This document shows positions 27,301-36,068 of a stretch of DNA of 64,000 nucleotides, piece by piece. The translations under genes and the position numbers were made by a program. The notes below the pieces were generated by a model. It saw only the letters and a program-made list of their open reading frames with translations, did not search any database and had not been told where the DNA came from. The stretch's first letter is position 1; every line of letters starts with the position of its first letter. The stretch is taken from NCBI GenBank assembly GCA_964439935.1, contig CAYTPW010000015.1, forward strand, positions 13,544-77,543. The letters run 5' to 3'. Origin of the DNA: JABMQW01 sp964439935 (GTDB taxonomy: Bacteria; Fidelibacterota; Marinisomatia; Marinisomatales; TCS56).

Positions 27301-27748
27301 CAGGCTCCAATTCATCTTGGTAAACAGCTACCGGCGGGAACAGGTCAATGAAATCCATTAGGATATGATTTACACTGTCAGTGCCATATTTATTATCCAT
27401 CCAGACCAGCACAGCTCCAAGTATATCGGTCTGTACCTCACGACGATATTGTCTGAATATATAATGCAGAATTTCATCGATTAGACCCATGGCATTCAAA
27501 TCCGAAGCCTGAAGAGCTTGTTCGGGATATCGTTTCAGATCGCGGTCGGCATTCATTTTACCAACGATGGATTGGGATGCGGAATTATTGGATAAGATTA
27601 CATTACCATCCAGGGCAAACAGGAGATTGCTGATCTCAAATTTGTCTCGAGACTGGCGGCTGATATGGAATTCGCGGCTAGCCCTGCGGTAGTTCCGCTC
27701 ATTGTCAGCCAAGCTGATTTCGATGATTTCCGGGTCGTGAAAAACCAA
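24311..27748 (-). CDS. Oversized GH13 alpha-amylase-family protein with unusual region IV
   Basis: Protein of 1145 residues, about twice a normal alpha-amylase. Residues 1-340 are helical with no recognised domain, the GH13 barrel spans about 340-720, a beta domain follows to about 830, and 300 further helical residues close the protein. Catalytic regions: I DMVPNHTG (414-421), II PIIRFDAAM (nucleophile Asp534), III LLLAEAFW (acid Glu599), IV FLNNPDEETA (stabiliser Asp660). Region IV normally reads NHD; here His is replaced by Pro, as in the NTPD of GlgE-type maltosyltransferases. No signal peptide is present, so it is cytoplasmic. A role in intracellular alpha-glucan or glycosyl-transfer metabolism is inferred. 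It is a single gene, convergent with DUF3581 and divergent from the acylase gene. Confidence 0.85.
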   Translation of the reverse strand: MVFHDPEIIEISLADNERNYRRASREFHISRQSRDKFEISNLLFALDGNVILSNNSASQSIVGKMNADRDLKRYPEQALQASDLNAMGLIDEILHYIFRQYRREVQTDILGAVLVWMDNKYGTDSVNHILMDFIDLFPPVAVYQDELEPASYLKRKTAGESNRALALEELILHWLANINPAFQPFHELFDDTELEQRTGYRQIMSDLTDFFDTQAPFGPNLDNLIKMLHKPALAAGNSLADQLRFIRDNWGNLLGKFLLRMLRGLDFISEEQKVRGIGSGKAEVLEFGVDEEEYERFSPDSDWMPQVVMIAKNALVWLDQLSKEYGYQIERLDQIPDEELDRLARYGFTALWLIGLWKRSRVSQKIKQWCGNPEAESSAYSLKEYIIADALGGPDAFENLKYRCQQRGIRLASDMVPNHTGLDANWIIEHPEWYVQTRHTPFPAYTFESENLAEEDQISIQIEDNYYNQSDAAVVFRYVNRQTNEERFIYHGNDGTSMPWNDTAQLNYLLPEVREAIIQTILQVARQTPIIRFDAAMTLAKRHFQRLWFPEPGSGGDIPSRAEQGLSKEEFNRHFPQEFWREVVDRVAEEIPHTLLLAEAFWMMESYFVRTLGMHRVYNSAFMNMLKMEENTKYRQTIKNTLEFDPQILKRFVNFLNNPDEETAAIQFGTGDKYFGTTMLLCTMPGLPMFGHGQIEGLREKYGMEFRRAYWDEQPDQELIQRHERDICPVIRKRYLFAEVANFRLFDLYQNDGTVNENVFAYTNRVGDEHVLVLYNNAYQQAVGWLRISAAFNNKSDGRQADLQQVDLATAFGLRAASNSYLIYREHISGLEFISRTSDIHNRGLQVALNGYQYQVFWEMREILDNELNQYGNLHDLLNGQGVPSIEEAIKDIFLKPVRESFTEIAQQLPLSQQNELETAVHAFAGAVSRLTDTTLEAKLASDILASIKITREFILNTTDSKSSLPDYLTEQMEKETNILTLQIWGILRYLGRIQKAPDYPKHSRLLLGELGLEQPIGNILSATGLAVEQIESRILLIKILCRYQLHLSNTKMDDPRQLFRSLLDDAQIHHFLGINRFEGIIYFNQEGFEDLVRWLTIITSMELISAKRPLGDLLNLFQHWTAAAANSEFQLEKLLEELNLPLSR

Positions 27749-27921
27749 GTTTGTATTCCAAATCGATTTTAATCTGTCATCAGGATATTTGTTTTATCGA
27801 ATAACCGTGGAAGGTATAGTTATCACACAATTATTGATATTTAAAATTAATCCATTTTTTACTGTCTTGCAGACCTGTTTCCAGTCTAATTTAATTTATT
27901 AATTACTCCAGGAGGTAAGTC

Positions 27922-30330
27922 ATGTCAACTGGTCGGAAGATATTTATTGGTCTGGTAATTTTAATCCTGATAGTCATTGCTGGGGCAGGATTGTTTCTGC
28001 GGTCACTCGCAACTCGCGGAGTGCCGGATTATAATGGAGTAATCATGCTGGAGAACATGACTGAAGAAGTAATTGTCTATAGGGATCAATATGCTATTCC
28101 GCACATTTATGCCCAAAACGAGGCCGACCTGTACCGGGCAACGGGGTACTGTATGGCGCAGGATCGCCTGTGGCAGATGGATTTGATTCGCCGGGCAACG
28201 GCCGGTCGTCTGTCAGAAATCTTCGGTTCAGATATGATAAATGCTGATCACATGCTGCGGGCACTCCGAATTCCTGATAAATCGCGTCAGGTTCTAGCCG
28301 GGCTGGACCCGGAATTGTTAGCTTATGCTACGGCTTTCAGCGAAGGAGTCAATCAGTATGTTGCATCTCATCAAAATAAACTACCACTGGAATTTTCAAT
28401 TCTTGGTTATAAGCCGGATGATTGGCTGCCCGAACATTCCCTAGATCTGGTTGGCTATATGGCCTGGGATCTGACCATGCCATGGTCGATTGAAGTCGTT
28501 TTGCACAATGTCCGTAAAAGAGTTGGCGAGGCCAAATATCAGCAATTACTTCCCGATTTGGAATCTCAAAACTCAGTCGCATATCCTGATTTTTCAGCCA
28601 AGTCGGTTGACATGGATTTTGATGGTTTGCTGGTAGCTCAAACCAGGTTATTGGAAGAGTTGGGTCTGACCGTTTTCCGGGGTAGTAATAACTGGGTAGT
28701 TGATGGCGGAAAAAGTGCTACCGGGCGGCCCCTATTTGCCAATGATATGCACTTGGGATTCGGGTCGCCGGGAATCTGGTACCAGATGCACCAGGTGATC
28801 GAAGGTGAATTGAATGTAACTGGCGTTGCCTTGCCCGGCCAACCATTTGTGGTGGCTGGTCATAATGACCATATTGCCTGGGGAATGACCAATGTGATGC
28901 TCGATGATATGGACTTCTATCTGGAAAAGATCAATCCTGATAATCCCAATCAATATGAATTCAATGGTGAGTGGCGCGATATGGAAGTGCGGGTTGAGCA
29001 AATCAAGTTGAAAGATGGCAGCACCGTAAGTAGAGAAACCAGATTCACCCATCGCGGACCGATTGTCACCGGATTCAAATCTGAAACTGACGAACCGATT
29101 TCTATGCGCTGGATCGGCAACGAATACAGTAATGAAGTCCGCTCGATCTACCTGTTAAATAGAGCTACCAACTGGGATGATTTCAAGGATGCTGTCAGTA
29201 CATTTATTGCAGTCAGTCAGAATATCGCCTATGCCGATGTAAATGGAAATATTGGTCTGTATTGCTGTGCCGGTGTTCCGGTGCGTGAAGGCTGGAATGG
29301 GATTGATCTGGTGCCAGGTAACACCGATCAATTTGACTGGAAAGGTCTGGTTCCATTCGAAAATCTTCCCCATGAATACAATCCCGCCAGTGGCTATGTA
29401 TCCTCAGCTAATAATAAATCAGTCAGTGACAGTGCTTTAACTATCGTTGCCCAGTGGCCTGCTCTGCATTACCGGATTGACCGCATTCGCGAAATGTTGA
29501 ACGAAAAGGATGTTCTGGGTGTTGACGATTTCTCACGGATGCATGGCGATAGCCGATCCAAACTGGTTGAGGAATTGAAAGCGATTTACGTTGAAAATAT
29601 TGAATTAATTGAAGATCGTTCCGTGATCGAAGAGGAAGCATTGCGGCTGCTGATTGATTGGGACGGTGTTTACACTCGTAACAGTTCAGCAGCTTTGATA
29701 TTCGAACAGTTTTATAACGCCTTGTTGCGGAAAGTAATATGGGATGAACTGGGGGACGAATTGTTTAATAAATATATTTCCACCAGCTATCTGTCGCGGT
29801 TTGCCTTGAATGATATCAGTAATGATCCCGGTTCGCGCTGGTGGGATGACATCAGTACTGATGGCCGGACCGAAACATTTACTGATTGTATCCAAGCGAG
29901 TTTTCGTGAAGCTATCGGCCAGTTAAGTCAGCAATATGGTGCAAAACCGGCTGCCTGGCGCTGGGGTGTCGCCCACACTTTGACGCTGGAACATCCGATG
30001 GGCAGTGTTAAAATTCTTGATCGACTGTTTGGCCTTAACCGTGGTCCCTATGAGGCTAAGGGATCATCCCATACGGTGGGACCCTATGCCTATTCATTTG
30101 CGAATCCGTACAAAGTAAACCATGGTGCTTCCCATCGGCATATTTTTGATACATCAGACTGGGATGAATCCTGGGTGGTGATTCCGACCGGTATTTGTGG
30201 CGTACCCGCCAGCAAACATTACTGCGATCAGACCGCGATCTATCTGGCAAATGAGTACCACCAGGCTTATTTTTCGCGTGAGCTTGTGGAAAGTAATAGC
30301 CTCTATAAACTGGTTTTTACAGCTAATTAA
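27922..30330 (+). CDS. Penicillin acylase family N-terminal nucleophile hydrolase
   Basis: Protein of 802 residues. Residues 9-29 are an uncleaved-looking hydrophobic anchor or signal. The Ntn nucleophile is Ser255 in VFRGSNNWVV, where autocatalysis should cut before Ser to make an alpha chain (to about 230-254) and a beta chain. Other landmarks are the alpha-chain IPHIYAQNEADLYRATGYCMAQDRLWQMDL, and the beta-chain GHNDHIAWGMTNV oxyanion region and SSANNK asparagine. Members hydrolyse penicillin G, cephalosporins, acyl-homoserine lactones or other amides in the periplasm; the natural substrate here is unknown. The ATG follows a strong CAGGAGGTAA ribosome site. It is followed after 33 bases by lgt on the same strand. 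Confidence 0.92.
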   Translation: MSTGRKIFIGLVILILIVIAGAGLFLRSLATRGVPDYNGVIMLENMTEEVIVYRDQYAIPHIYAQNEADLYRATGYCMAQDRLWQMDLIRRATAGRLSEIFGSDMINADHMLRALRIPDKSRQVLAGLDPELLAYATAFSEGVNQYVASHQNKLPLEFSILGYKPDDWLPEHSLDLVGYMAWDLTMPWSIEVVLHNVRKRVGEAKYQQLLPDLESQNSVAYPDFSAKSVDMDFDGLLVAQTRLLEELGLTVFRGSNNWVVDGGKSATGRPLFANDMHLGFGSPGIWYQMHQVIEGELNVTGVALPGQPFVVAGHNDHIAWGMTNVMLDDMDFYLEKINPDNPNQYEFNGEWRDMEVRVEQIKLKDGSTVSRETRFTHRGPIVTGFKSETDEPISMRWIGNEYSNEVRSIYLLNRATNWDDFKDAVSTFIAVSQNIAYADVNGNIGLYCCAGVPVREGWNGIDLVPGNTDQFDWKGLVPFENLPHEYNPASGYVSSANNKSVSDSALTIVAQWPALHYRIDRIREMLNEKDVLGVDDFSRMHGDSRSKLVEELKAIYVENIELIEDRSVIEEEALRLLIDWDGVYTRNSSAALIFEQFYNALLRKVIWDELGDELFNKYISTSYLSRFALNDISNDPGSRWWDDISTDGRTETFTDCIQASFREAIGQLSQQYGAKPAAWRWGVAHTLTLEHPMGSVKILDRLFGLNRGPYEAKGSSHTVGPYAYSFANPYKVNHGASHRHIFDTSDWDESWVVIPTGICGVPASKHYCDQTAIYLANEYHQAYFSRELVESNSLYKLVFTAN

Positions 30331-30363
30331 GATTGTAACTAATACTTACACCGAACAGAACAG

Positions 30364-31212
30364 ATGAATTGGTTTATTGATTGGTGGCAACATCTGCCAG
30401 CGCAGATGAACCCGACTATTTTCATGATTGGGAATTTCCCGATCCGTTGGTATGGTACAATGTATATTGTAGCTTTTACGATTGTTTATTTGATGACTAA
30501 TTGGCGTCTAAAACACGATCAACTGAACTATAGCAAAGAATTTGTCAGCAATGTAATTACCTGGGCAATTCTCGGTTTGTTGCTGGGTGGACGATTCGGA
30601 TATGTGTTGTTTTATAATTTTCAATCATTCCTGAGTGATCCCCTGAGCCTCATTTCTCCCTTTGCCAGAATCCGTGGTGAATTAAAATTCACCGGTATTG
30701 CCGGAATGTCCTATCATGGCGGCGTTATCGGTATTGCTGTTGCCTGGCTTATATTTGCCCGTAAAAATAAAATATCGGTTTTTAAAATTGCCGACCTGAT
30801 TATTCCAGCGATTCCGCTGGGATTCATGTTTGGAAGATTGGGCAATTTCATCAATGGTGAATTATACGGCCGCGTTACCGAGGCCGCAATTGGTATGCAT
30901 TTCCCCTCAGCAACGGCTGGCATACTGCGCCATCCATCGCAACTTTATGAAGCATTTTTCGAAGGACTGGTTCTGTTTGCGATTGTCTGGCCCCTGCGCA
31001 ATAAAAAGCTGTTCGTCGGATTTATATCCGGATTATACATCTTCGGTTACGGTTTCTTCCGTTTTTTCATTGAATTTTACCGTGAACCCGATGAGCATCT
31101 CGGTTTTGTTTTAGGCTCCTTGTCGATGGGGCAGGTACTCTGCATCACAATGATGATTGGTGCTGGAGTATTGTGGTATATTGCTAAAATTGTGGAAAGA
31201 CGCTCAGACTAA
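30364..31212 (+). CDS. lgt: Prolipoprotein diacylglyceryl transferase
   Basis: Lgt transfers diacylglycerol from phosphatidylglycerol to the lipobox cysteine of prolipoproteins in the inner membrane, the first step of lipoprotein maturation. The 282-residue protein has about seven hydrophobic helices and the family motifs IRWYGTMYI, SYHGGVIG (conserved Tyr-His) and the Lgt signature GRLGNFINGELYGRVT, then HPSQLYEA and FRFFIEFYREPDEHLG. All expected regions are present and the length is normal. The gene serves the several lipoproteins encoded in this window. It lies 33 bases after the acylase gene, so the two may be co-transcribed. Confidence 0.96.
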   Translation: MNWFIDWWQHLPAQMNPTIFMIGNFPIRWYGTMYIVAFTIVYLMTNWRLKHDQLNYSKEFVSNVITWAILGLLLGGRFGYVLFYNFQSFLSDPLSLISPFARIRGELKFTGIAGMSYHGGVIGIAVAWLIFARKNKISVFKIADLIIPAIPLGFMFGRLGNFINGELYGRVTEAAIGMHFPSATAGILRHPSQLYEAFFEGLVLFAIVWPLRNKKLFVGFISGLYIFGYGFFRFFIEFYREPDEHLGFVLGSLSMGQVLCITMMIGAGVLWYIAKIVERRSD

Positions 31213-31277
31213 GAATCTTGCGCTCGAGCTAATTACACCCTAACTTCAACCGACATTATTACTTGTGAGCGTTTGGA

Positions 31278-32627
31278 ATGGCTATCGATAATAGAATCAA
31301 AAAGATAATCAAACGGGATGGACGTACGGTTCTTTTCGATGCAGAAAAGATTGTCAGCGCGGTCTATCGGGCCGCATTGGAGGTAGGTGGTCGTGACCGG
31401 GAATTGAGTGAGGAAATTGGACGAAAAGTAGTCCACCTATTGAACGAGTACTACACACCATCCCACATACCGCTGGTTGAAGAAATCCAGGATATAATCG
31501 AAAAAGTATTGATCGAGAATGGCAATGCCGCCACTGCCAAAGCCTATATTCTCTACCGTGATTATCGGCGCCGTGAGCGCCATCGCCGCTCGGAACGACG
31601 CAGCAAGGAACATTCCCTGCCCTATAAGATGATTTTGGAAACCCTGATCTGGAATATTGATCACAACTGTGAGACCACGGAAAAATTAAATCAGCGGATT
31701 AGGGAAAACAGCTTTCCAGACCTGGTAAAAGAGGCAGATCAGGTATATGATACGAGTTTATTGGAAGCCGCTCAGGCGATAGCGAATGAAAGGGACGAAA
31801 TCCGTCTGATCATAGTAGCCGGACCATCTTCATCGGGGAAGTCCACTACCACTGCCAAATTATCAGCTAATCTGAATCAGCTGGGTATTGATACGGTACC
31901 GTTGAACCTGGACCATTATTTCTTTGACCTGGAGATGCATCCCAAAGATGAGCATGGCGATTATGATTTCGAACAACCAGTCGCCCTGGATATTTCCCTG
32001 ATTAACGAGCATCTGGAACAATTGATTGGTGGCCAAACGATTCAGATGCCCCGCTATGATTTTAATCAGGGCAGGCGTTTTGATGATGGCGAAAAAATCT
32101 CAATTAAACCGGACCAGGTTATTTTACTTGATACGCTTCATGGGCTCCACGAACCATTGACCCGCAGTATTCCGGACAGTGCCAAATTCAAGATTTATAT
32201 TGAAACGATTGCCCAGTTGCGGGATCCGGACGGGCAATGGGTTCGCTGGGCTGATATCAGGTTGTTGCGCCGAATGGTGCGCGATAATGAGCAACGGGCT
32301 TATGATCCGATAAAAACAGTCGGGCACTGGCATTATGTACGCCGTAGCGAACTCAAGCATATTATCCCATTTATTCACCGTGTTGATTTTATTTTGAATG
32401 GTTCCTTACCCTATGAACTGCCATATATGAAAAAACATCTGTTTCATTATCTACCAGCCATAATTGAATCCTGGGAGCATGATCCGGCCCGTCGGGATGC
32501 CTTTATTCGGGCTGAGAGGATTTATAAATTATTTTCTAATATTGATCAATATAATGATGAATCAATTCTTCCATCAGATAATCTGCTGCGGGAATTCATC
32601 GGTGGCAGCGTACTGAAGCTGCATTAA
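31278..32627 (+). CDS. ATP-cone domain fused to uridine kinase-like P-loop kinase
   Basis: Protein of 449 residues. Residues 7-96 form an ATP-cone domain (IIKRDGRTVLFDAEKIVSAVYRA ... ATAKAYILYRDYRR), the nucleotide-sensing module otherwise known from ribonucleotide reductases and NrdR. A helical linker (about 112-172) leads to a uridine kinase/phosphoribulokinase domain with Walker A AGPSSSGKST (181-190), LNLDHYFFD, the substrate loop FEQPVALD and a lid region RLLRRMVRDNEQRAYDP. The kinase part probably phosphorylates uridine/cytidine or a related nucleoside. The fused ATP-cone suggests allosteric control by ATP/dATP. Related ATP-cone kinases exist but I know of none characterised. Basic RRRERHRRSERRSK between the parts may contact nucleic acid or be a flexible linker. 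Confidence 0.85.
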   Translation: MAIDNRIKKIIKRDGRTVLFDAEKIVSAVYRAALEVGGRDRELSEEIGRKVVHLLNEYYTPSHIPLVEEIQDIIEKVLIENGNAATAKAYILYRDYRRRERHRRSERRSKEHSLPYKMILETLIWNIDHNCETTEKLNQRIRENSFPDLVKEADQVYDTSLLEAAQAIANERDEIRLIIVAGPSSSGKSTTTAKLSANLNQLGIDTVPLNLDHYFFDLEMHPKDEHGDYDFEQPVALDISLINEHLEQLIGGQTIQMPRYDFNQGRRFDDGEKISIKPDQVILLDTLHGLHEPLTRSIPDSAKFKIYIETIAQLRDPDGQWVRWADIRLLRRMVRDNEQRAYDPIKTVGHWHYVRRSELKHIIPFIHRVDFILNGSLPYELPYMKKHLFHYLPAIIESWEHDPARRDAFIRAERIYKLFSNIDQYNDESILPSDNLLREFIGGSVLKLH

Positions 32628-32694
32628 CCAACATTTATTAAGTAATCTGAGTTATTCGAGTAATCTGTGGTTCGGGTAGTTTATACTATAATAT

Positions 32695-33927
32695 TTAACC
32701 AGTGATCTTTGTGTCTTTGCGACTTAGTGATTGACTCATATCTGCTTTAGTTAACCTAATAACAGTAATCTCGTTTGGAATCCCAATTCGTAAGGGCGGA
32801 CCCCAATAGCCGGTGCCAGAATTGACATAAATCCAGGTGCCCTCATGATAATGCAGACCTGCGACATACGGGTAGGCTTGTTTCACAGCCAGGTGGAACG
32901 GTTTGAATTGTCCTCCATGGGTATGCCCGGAAAGCTGTAGATCAACTCCCAATCGACTGGCCTCATTAATACTGGCAGGCTGGTGAGCTAATAATATCTT
33001 GATTGAATCTGCAGGTGTACCTCTTAGAGCTTTGGCAGGGTCAGTTTTTTGTTCAGGTAGTATCCGCCCGGCTTCCTGATCAGTGACGCCAGCTACGGTC
33101 AATGTTGCGCCATTAATGTTGACCAAACGATGCTCGTTTACCAAATTTGTGAAACCGATTCGCTCGGTTTCCTTCAACCAGTGCTCAACACCAGAATAAT
33201 ATTCATGATTACCCGTGATAAAGAATTTTCCGAGCGGTGCCCGCAAATCGGCCAGGGGCGCAACATCATTGGACAGGTAGCTGACCGAACCGTCCACGAG
33301 GTCGCCGGTTAGGGCAATCAGATCTGGTTTCAGTTCATTCACCTGATTGGTAATTTGACGAACGAAATCGCGTTTGATGGTAGGTCCCGCGTGGATATCG
33401 GAAATCTGAACGATCCGTAATCCGTCCAATTGATTAGGTAGATTTTTAATTGGTATATCAACTTCGATCACATCCGGTTTACGCCGGGCTTGCAAAAAAC
33501 CATAAGCAGTGAATCCGCCGGTGAGGCTAATCAAACCCAGATTCATTGCCATAATAATAAACTGGCGTCGGTCCGGATCAATTGTTGAAGCTATATTAGT
33601 GCCTAACAATCCCCTAACCCAGCCGGTGATTTTGGTGCCGCTTAACAACATCCCCCAGCCCAAATCACGGGTGATTACTACCACCAAGGTCAGTACAAAG
33701 AACCCCAGGCTGGTGTAACCAATCCATGAAATGAGATCAGTGAACCGGTTTTCAACACCATTGAAGCGCAGGACCGGTCCTGCGATTGAAAGCAGGGCCA
33801 GAACTACGATCAATAACCAGAGCGCTACAACCCAGAGTGTACTAAGTCCCAGGGTCGGGATAATCCGCAGACCCACGTAGCCGTGTATCAATCCCAGAAC
33901 TGCCAGTACCACAAACAGAAACATCAT
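32695..33927 (-). CDS. Membrane-anchored calcineurin-like metallophosphoesterase (YaeI-like)
   Basis: The 410-residue protein has about four N-terminal transmembrane helices (residues 1-125), a fifth hydrophobic segment near 125-150, and a C-terminal metallophosphoesterase domain. All five metal-binding blocks are present: DIHAG, LTGDLVDG, ITGNHEYY, LAHQP and SGHTHGGQ. This is the YaeI/YkuE group of two-metal phosphodiesterases, which include UDP-2,3-diacylglucosamine pyrophosphatase-like enzymes and can act at the membrane face. The substrate is not known. It is 56 bases downstream of the SDR gene on the same strand and might be the last gene of the TetR-controlled cluster, but the gap leaves that open. 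Confidence 0.88.
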   Translation of the reverse strand: MMFLFVVLAVLGLIHGYVGLRIIPTLGLSTLWVVALWLLIVVLALLSIAGPVLRFNGVENRFTDLISWIGYTSLGFFVLTLVVVITRDLGWGMLLSGTKITGWVRGLLGTNIASTIDPDRRQFIIMAMNLGLISLTGGFTAYGFLQARRKPDVIEVDIPIKNLPNQLDGLRIVQISDIHAGPTIKRDFVRQITNQVNELKPDLIALTGDLVDGSVSYLSNDVAPLADLRAPLGKFFITGNHEYYSGVEHWLKETERIGFTNLVNEHRLVNINGATLTVAGVTDQEAGRILPEQKTDPAKALRGTPADSIKILLAHQPASINEASRLGVDLQLSGHTHGGQFKPFHLAVKQAYPYVAGLHYHEGTWIYVNSGTGYWGPPLRIGIPNEITVIRLTKADMSQSLSRKDTKITG

Positions 33928-33983
33928 CGGTGTTCTTTACATTTATTTTTGGATTTAATTTGCATTTAATGATAAGCGGTGGA

Positions 33984-34883
33984 TTAAGTTTCCCAGTTAT
34001 AACTGACGCCGGTGAGTCTTTCCGACGCGGCCCACAGTGCGGCCGCATCAGCTTCATTAAGGGAGGCAGTACTGGACTTGACTTTAACAGGCTGTCCGCG
34101 CCAGCCACCCCAGTTTTCAGGACCGTAATAATCGCCACCATTTACATCCGCGGCAACTCCCGCACGAATGGTAGGCAAGGCACCCATGGGGGGTAATTGG
34201 GCAACAAATCTATTCATGAAATTAAAGAAACTCATGTATTGCTGCAGATTAGTAGCGGTCCAGCCCGGATGAGCGGCTACGGCAATGGAATCAATATTAT
34301 AGAGTTCGAATTTACGTTGCAACTCATATGTGAATAGGAGATTGGACAATTTAGTCAAACCATAGACTGAGGATTTCTTATAACCTTTTTCAGCATTCAG
34401 ATTGTCCAGGTCAAATTTACCCATATTGTGAGCCATGCTGGCAACGGTTACGACGCGAGCTGCTGGTGTTTTCTTGATTAGTGGTAAAAGATGGCCGGTG
34501 AGCGCAAAATGTCCCAGATGATTGGTACCGAACTGTAGCTCGAAACCATCAACAGTTTTATAATGTTCTGGCGGGGACATGATGCCTGCGTTGTTGGCCA
34601 GGATATCAAGACGATCATATTTGGCGTTAAAATCTTCTGCAAACTTGCTAATGGATTCCAGGCTGGCCAAATCCAATTCCATTAGATCCAATTTGGCTGC
34701 GGGATCGGTATTGAGGATTTCGGTCGCTGCCGATTGTGCTTTCTCGAGGCTGCGACAAGCCATTACAACCGTTGCACCATTGGCAGTAAAAGTACGGGCA
34801 GTTTCCAATCCTATACCGCTGTTGGCACCGGTAACAATTATAATTTTTCCGGTCAAATCCGGTATTTCAAAATTCAACTCCAT
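33984..34883 (-). CDS. Short-chain dehydrogenase/reductase (retinol dehydrogenase-like)
   Basis: Rossmann-fold SDR of 299 residues. The nucleotide motif TGANSGIG lies near residues 18-25, NNAG follows as LANNAGIM, and the active site has the Tyr-x-x-x-Lys pair in SVYGLTKLSN. The overall pattern (FELQFGTNHLGHFALTGHLLP, HPGWTATNLQQ) is that of the retinol dehydrogenase/protochlorophyllide-reductase-like branch, which usually uses NADP(H). The substrate is unknown. It begins 12 bases after the metallo-beta-lactamase-fold gene, so they share a transcript that starts near the TetR-type operator at 36036. Confidence 0.92.
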   Translation of the reverse strand: MELNFEIPDLTGKIIIVTGANSGIGLETARTFTANGATVVMACRSLEKAQSAATEILNTDPAAKLDLMELDLASLESISKFAEDFNAKYDRLDILANNAGIMSPPEHYKTVDGFELQFGTNHLGHFALTGHLLPLIKKTPAARVVTVASMAHNMGKFDLDNLNAEKGYKKSSVYGLTKLSNLLFTYELQRKFELYNIDSIAVAAHPGWTATNLQQYMSFFNFMNRFVAQLPPMGALPTIRAGVAADVNGGDYYGPENWGGWRGQPVKVKSSTASLNEADAAALWAASERLTGVSYNWET

Positions 34884-34895
34884 TTGTTACTCCTA

Positions 34896-36020
34896 TTATT
34901 TATTTGATGTTTGATGGTGGTCTATATATTGCTGCCACCAGAATTTATTTTCATGATTAGTAGGATTTACAAGTTCTCCGATCTGGGGTGTGATCAGTTT
35001 AATCGGATTTACTGCTGCTTCCTGAATTAATTCTCCGATTGGAGCGTACCAGCTATGAAGCGCCAGATCAAATGTGGCCCAGTGGATCGGTACCAGCTTG
35101 CCACCTTTCAGCTGCTGGTGGATTTTGACGGCATTTACTGGTCCGGCATGGATCGAATCCCAAGCTTCGTCGTAGGCGCCGATCTCGATAAAAGTCAGGT
35201 CAAATGGACCATACTGTTGGCCAATTTCAGCCATTTCCGGGGTCAAACCGGTATCACCACTGAAGAATACACGCTGATTTTCTCCGATTATTGACCAGGA
35301 TGTCCAAAGCGTCATGTCCCGGTCCAGTAAACCACGCCCGGAAAAATGACGGGCTGGTGTAGCAACTATTTTTAAGTCTGGCAGATTAAATTCACCCCAC
35401 CAGTTCAGTTCAATTATTTTTTCACCAGCAACGCCCCAATCTAGTAACCGGCGGCCAACGCCGATCGGGACAAGAAATAATAAGTCGCGATCTGCCAGAT
35501 TTTTAATGACCATCTTATCCAAGTGATCGAAATGGTCATGGGAGATCAAAACCGCGTCAACTTTGGGTAAATTTGCTGCACTCACCGGTGCTGGGTGGAA
35601 TCGTTTGGGACCAGCCCACTGCACAAATGACGACCGTTCCGACAACATCGGATCGATTAATAGTCGTTTGCCTTCGATTTCAAGGATTACCGAGGAATGA
35701 CCCAGCCAGACGAATCGCAGGTTTGCTGTTGGCGCTTGATCAAACTGATCGGTAATTGGGATAACCGGTAGCGGCTTGGACGGATATTTATCAATTACGC
35801 CACCACGAATAAATTTATAGGTGGATTTTAACATGTTGGTAAAATTGAGTTCATCAGAAGGCAGGTGATTGAAGAACTTTCTACCTTTGTAATTGGCGTT
35901 ACCATCTACGAGAGTTATCGGAACCAACGTCCGTGCTCGGTAATGCCGGATTCCAATTGCTGACAGCACGCTTGCAGCCAGTATCAAAATGATCAGTATC
36001 ATTAATTTCCTTTGTTTCAT
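34896..36020 (-). CDS. MBL-fold metallo-hydrolase (NAPE-PLD/RomA-like), membrane-anchored
   Basis: Protein of 374 residues with an N-terminal hydrophobic anchor (about 5-22) and a metallo-beta-lactamase fold. The metal signature is ISHDHFDHLD, followed by ATPARHFSGRG and FFSGDTGLTPE. These features and the VTWLGHSS-like RFVWLGHSSVILEIEGKRLLIDP start place it in the UlaG/NAPE-PLD-like group, whose members hydrolyse N-acyl phosphatidylethanolamines or are called outer membrane protein RomA. Activity here is inferred. The ATG lies 15 bases from a TetR-type operator, so the gene is probably repressed by the TetR protein encoded just upstream. It heads a unit with the SDR gene. Confidence 0.88.
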   Translation of the reverse strand: MKQRKLMILIILILAASVLSAIGIRHYRARTLVPITLVDGNANYKGRKFFNHLPSDELNFTNMLKSTYKFIRGGVIDKYPSKPLPVIPITDQFDQAPTANLRFVWLGHSSVILEIEGKRLLIDPMLSERSSFVQWAGPKRFHPAPVSAANLPKVDAVLISHDHFDHLDKMVIKNLADRDLLFLVPIGVGRRLLDWGVAGEKIIELNWWGEFNLPDLKIVATPARHFSGRGLLDRDMTLWTSWSIIGENQRVFFSGDTGLTPEMAEIGQQYGPFDLTFIEIGAYDEAWDSIHAGPVNAVKIHQQLKGGKLVPIHWATFDLALHSWYAPIGELIQEAAVNPIKLITPQIGELVNPTNHENKFWWQQYIDHHQTSNK

Positions 36021-36035
36021 AGTGTAAATTCTGAT

Positions 36036-36049
36036 TGAGTAGTCACTCA
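36036..36049. promoter_or_regulatory. TetR-type operator, copy 1
   Basis: Inverted repeat TGAGT-AGTC-ACTCA in the 48-base spacer between the TetR gene and the MBL-fold gene. The 18-mer tgattgagtagtcactca (36032-36049) recurs exactly at 36636-36653. Its position 15 bases before the MBL-fold ATG suits steric repression. Confidence 0.75.
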
Positions 36050-36068
36050 GTTATATTGGTAAAAAATT

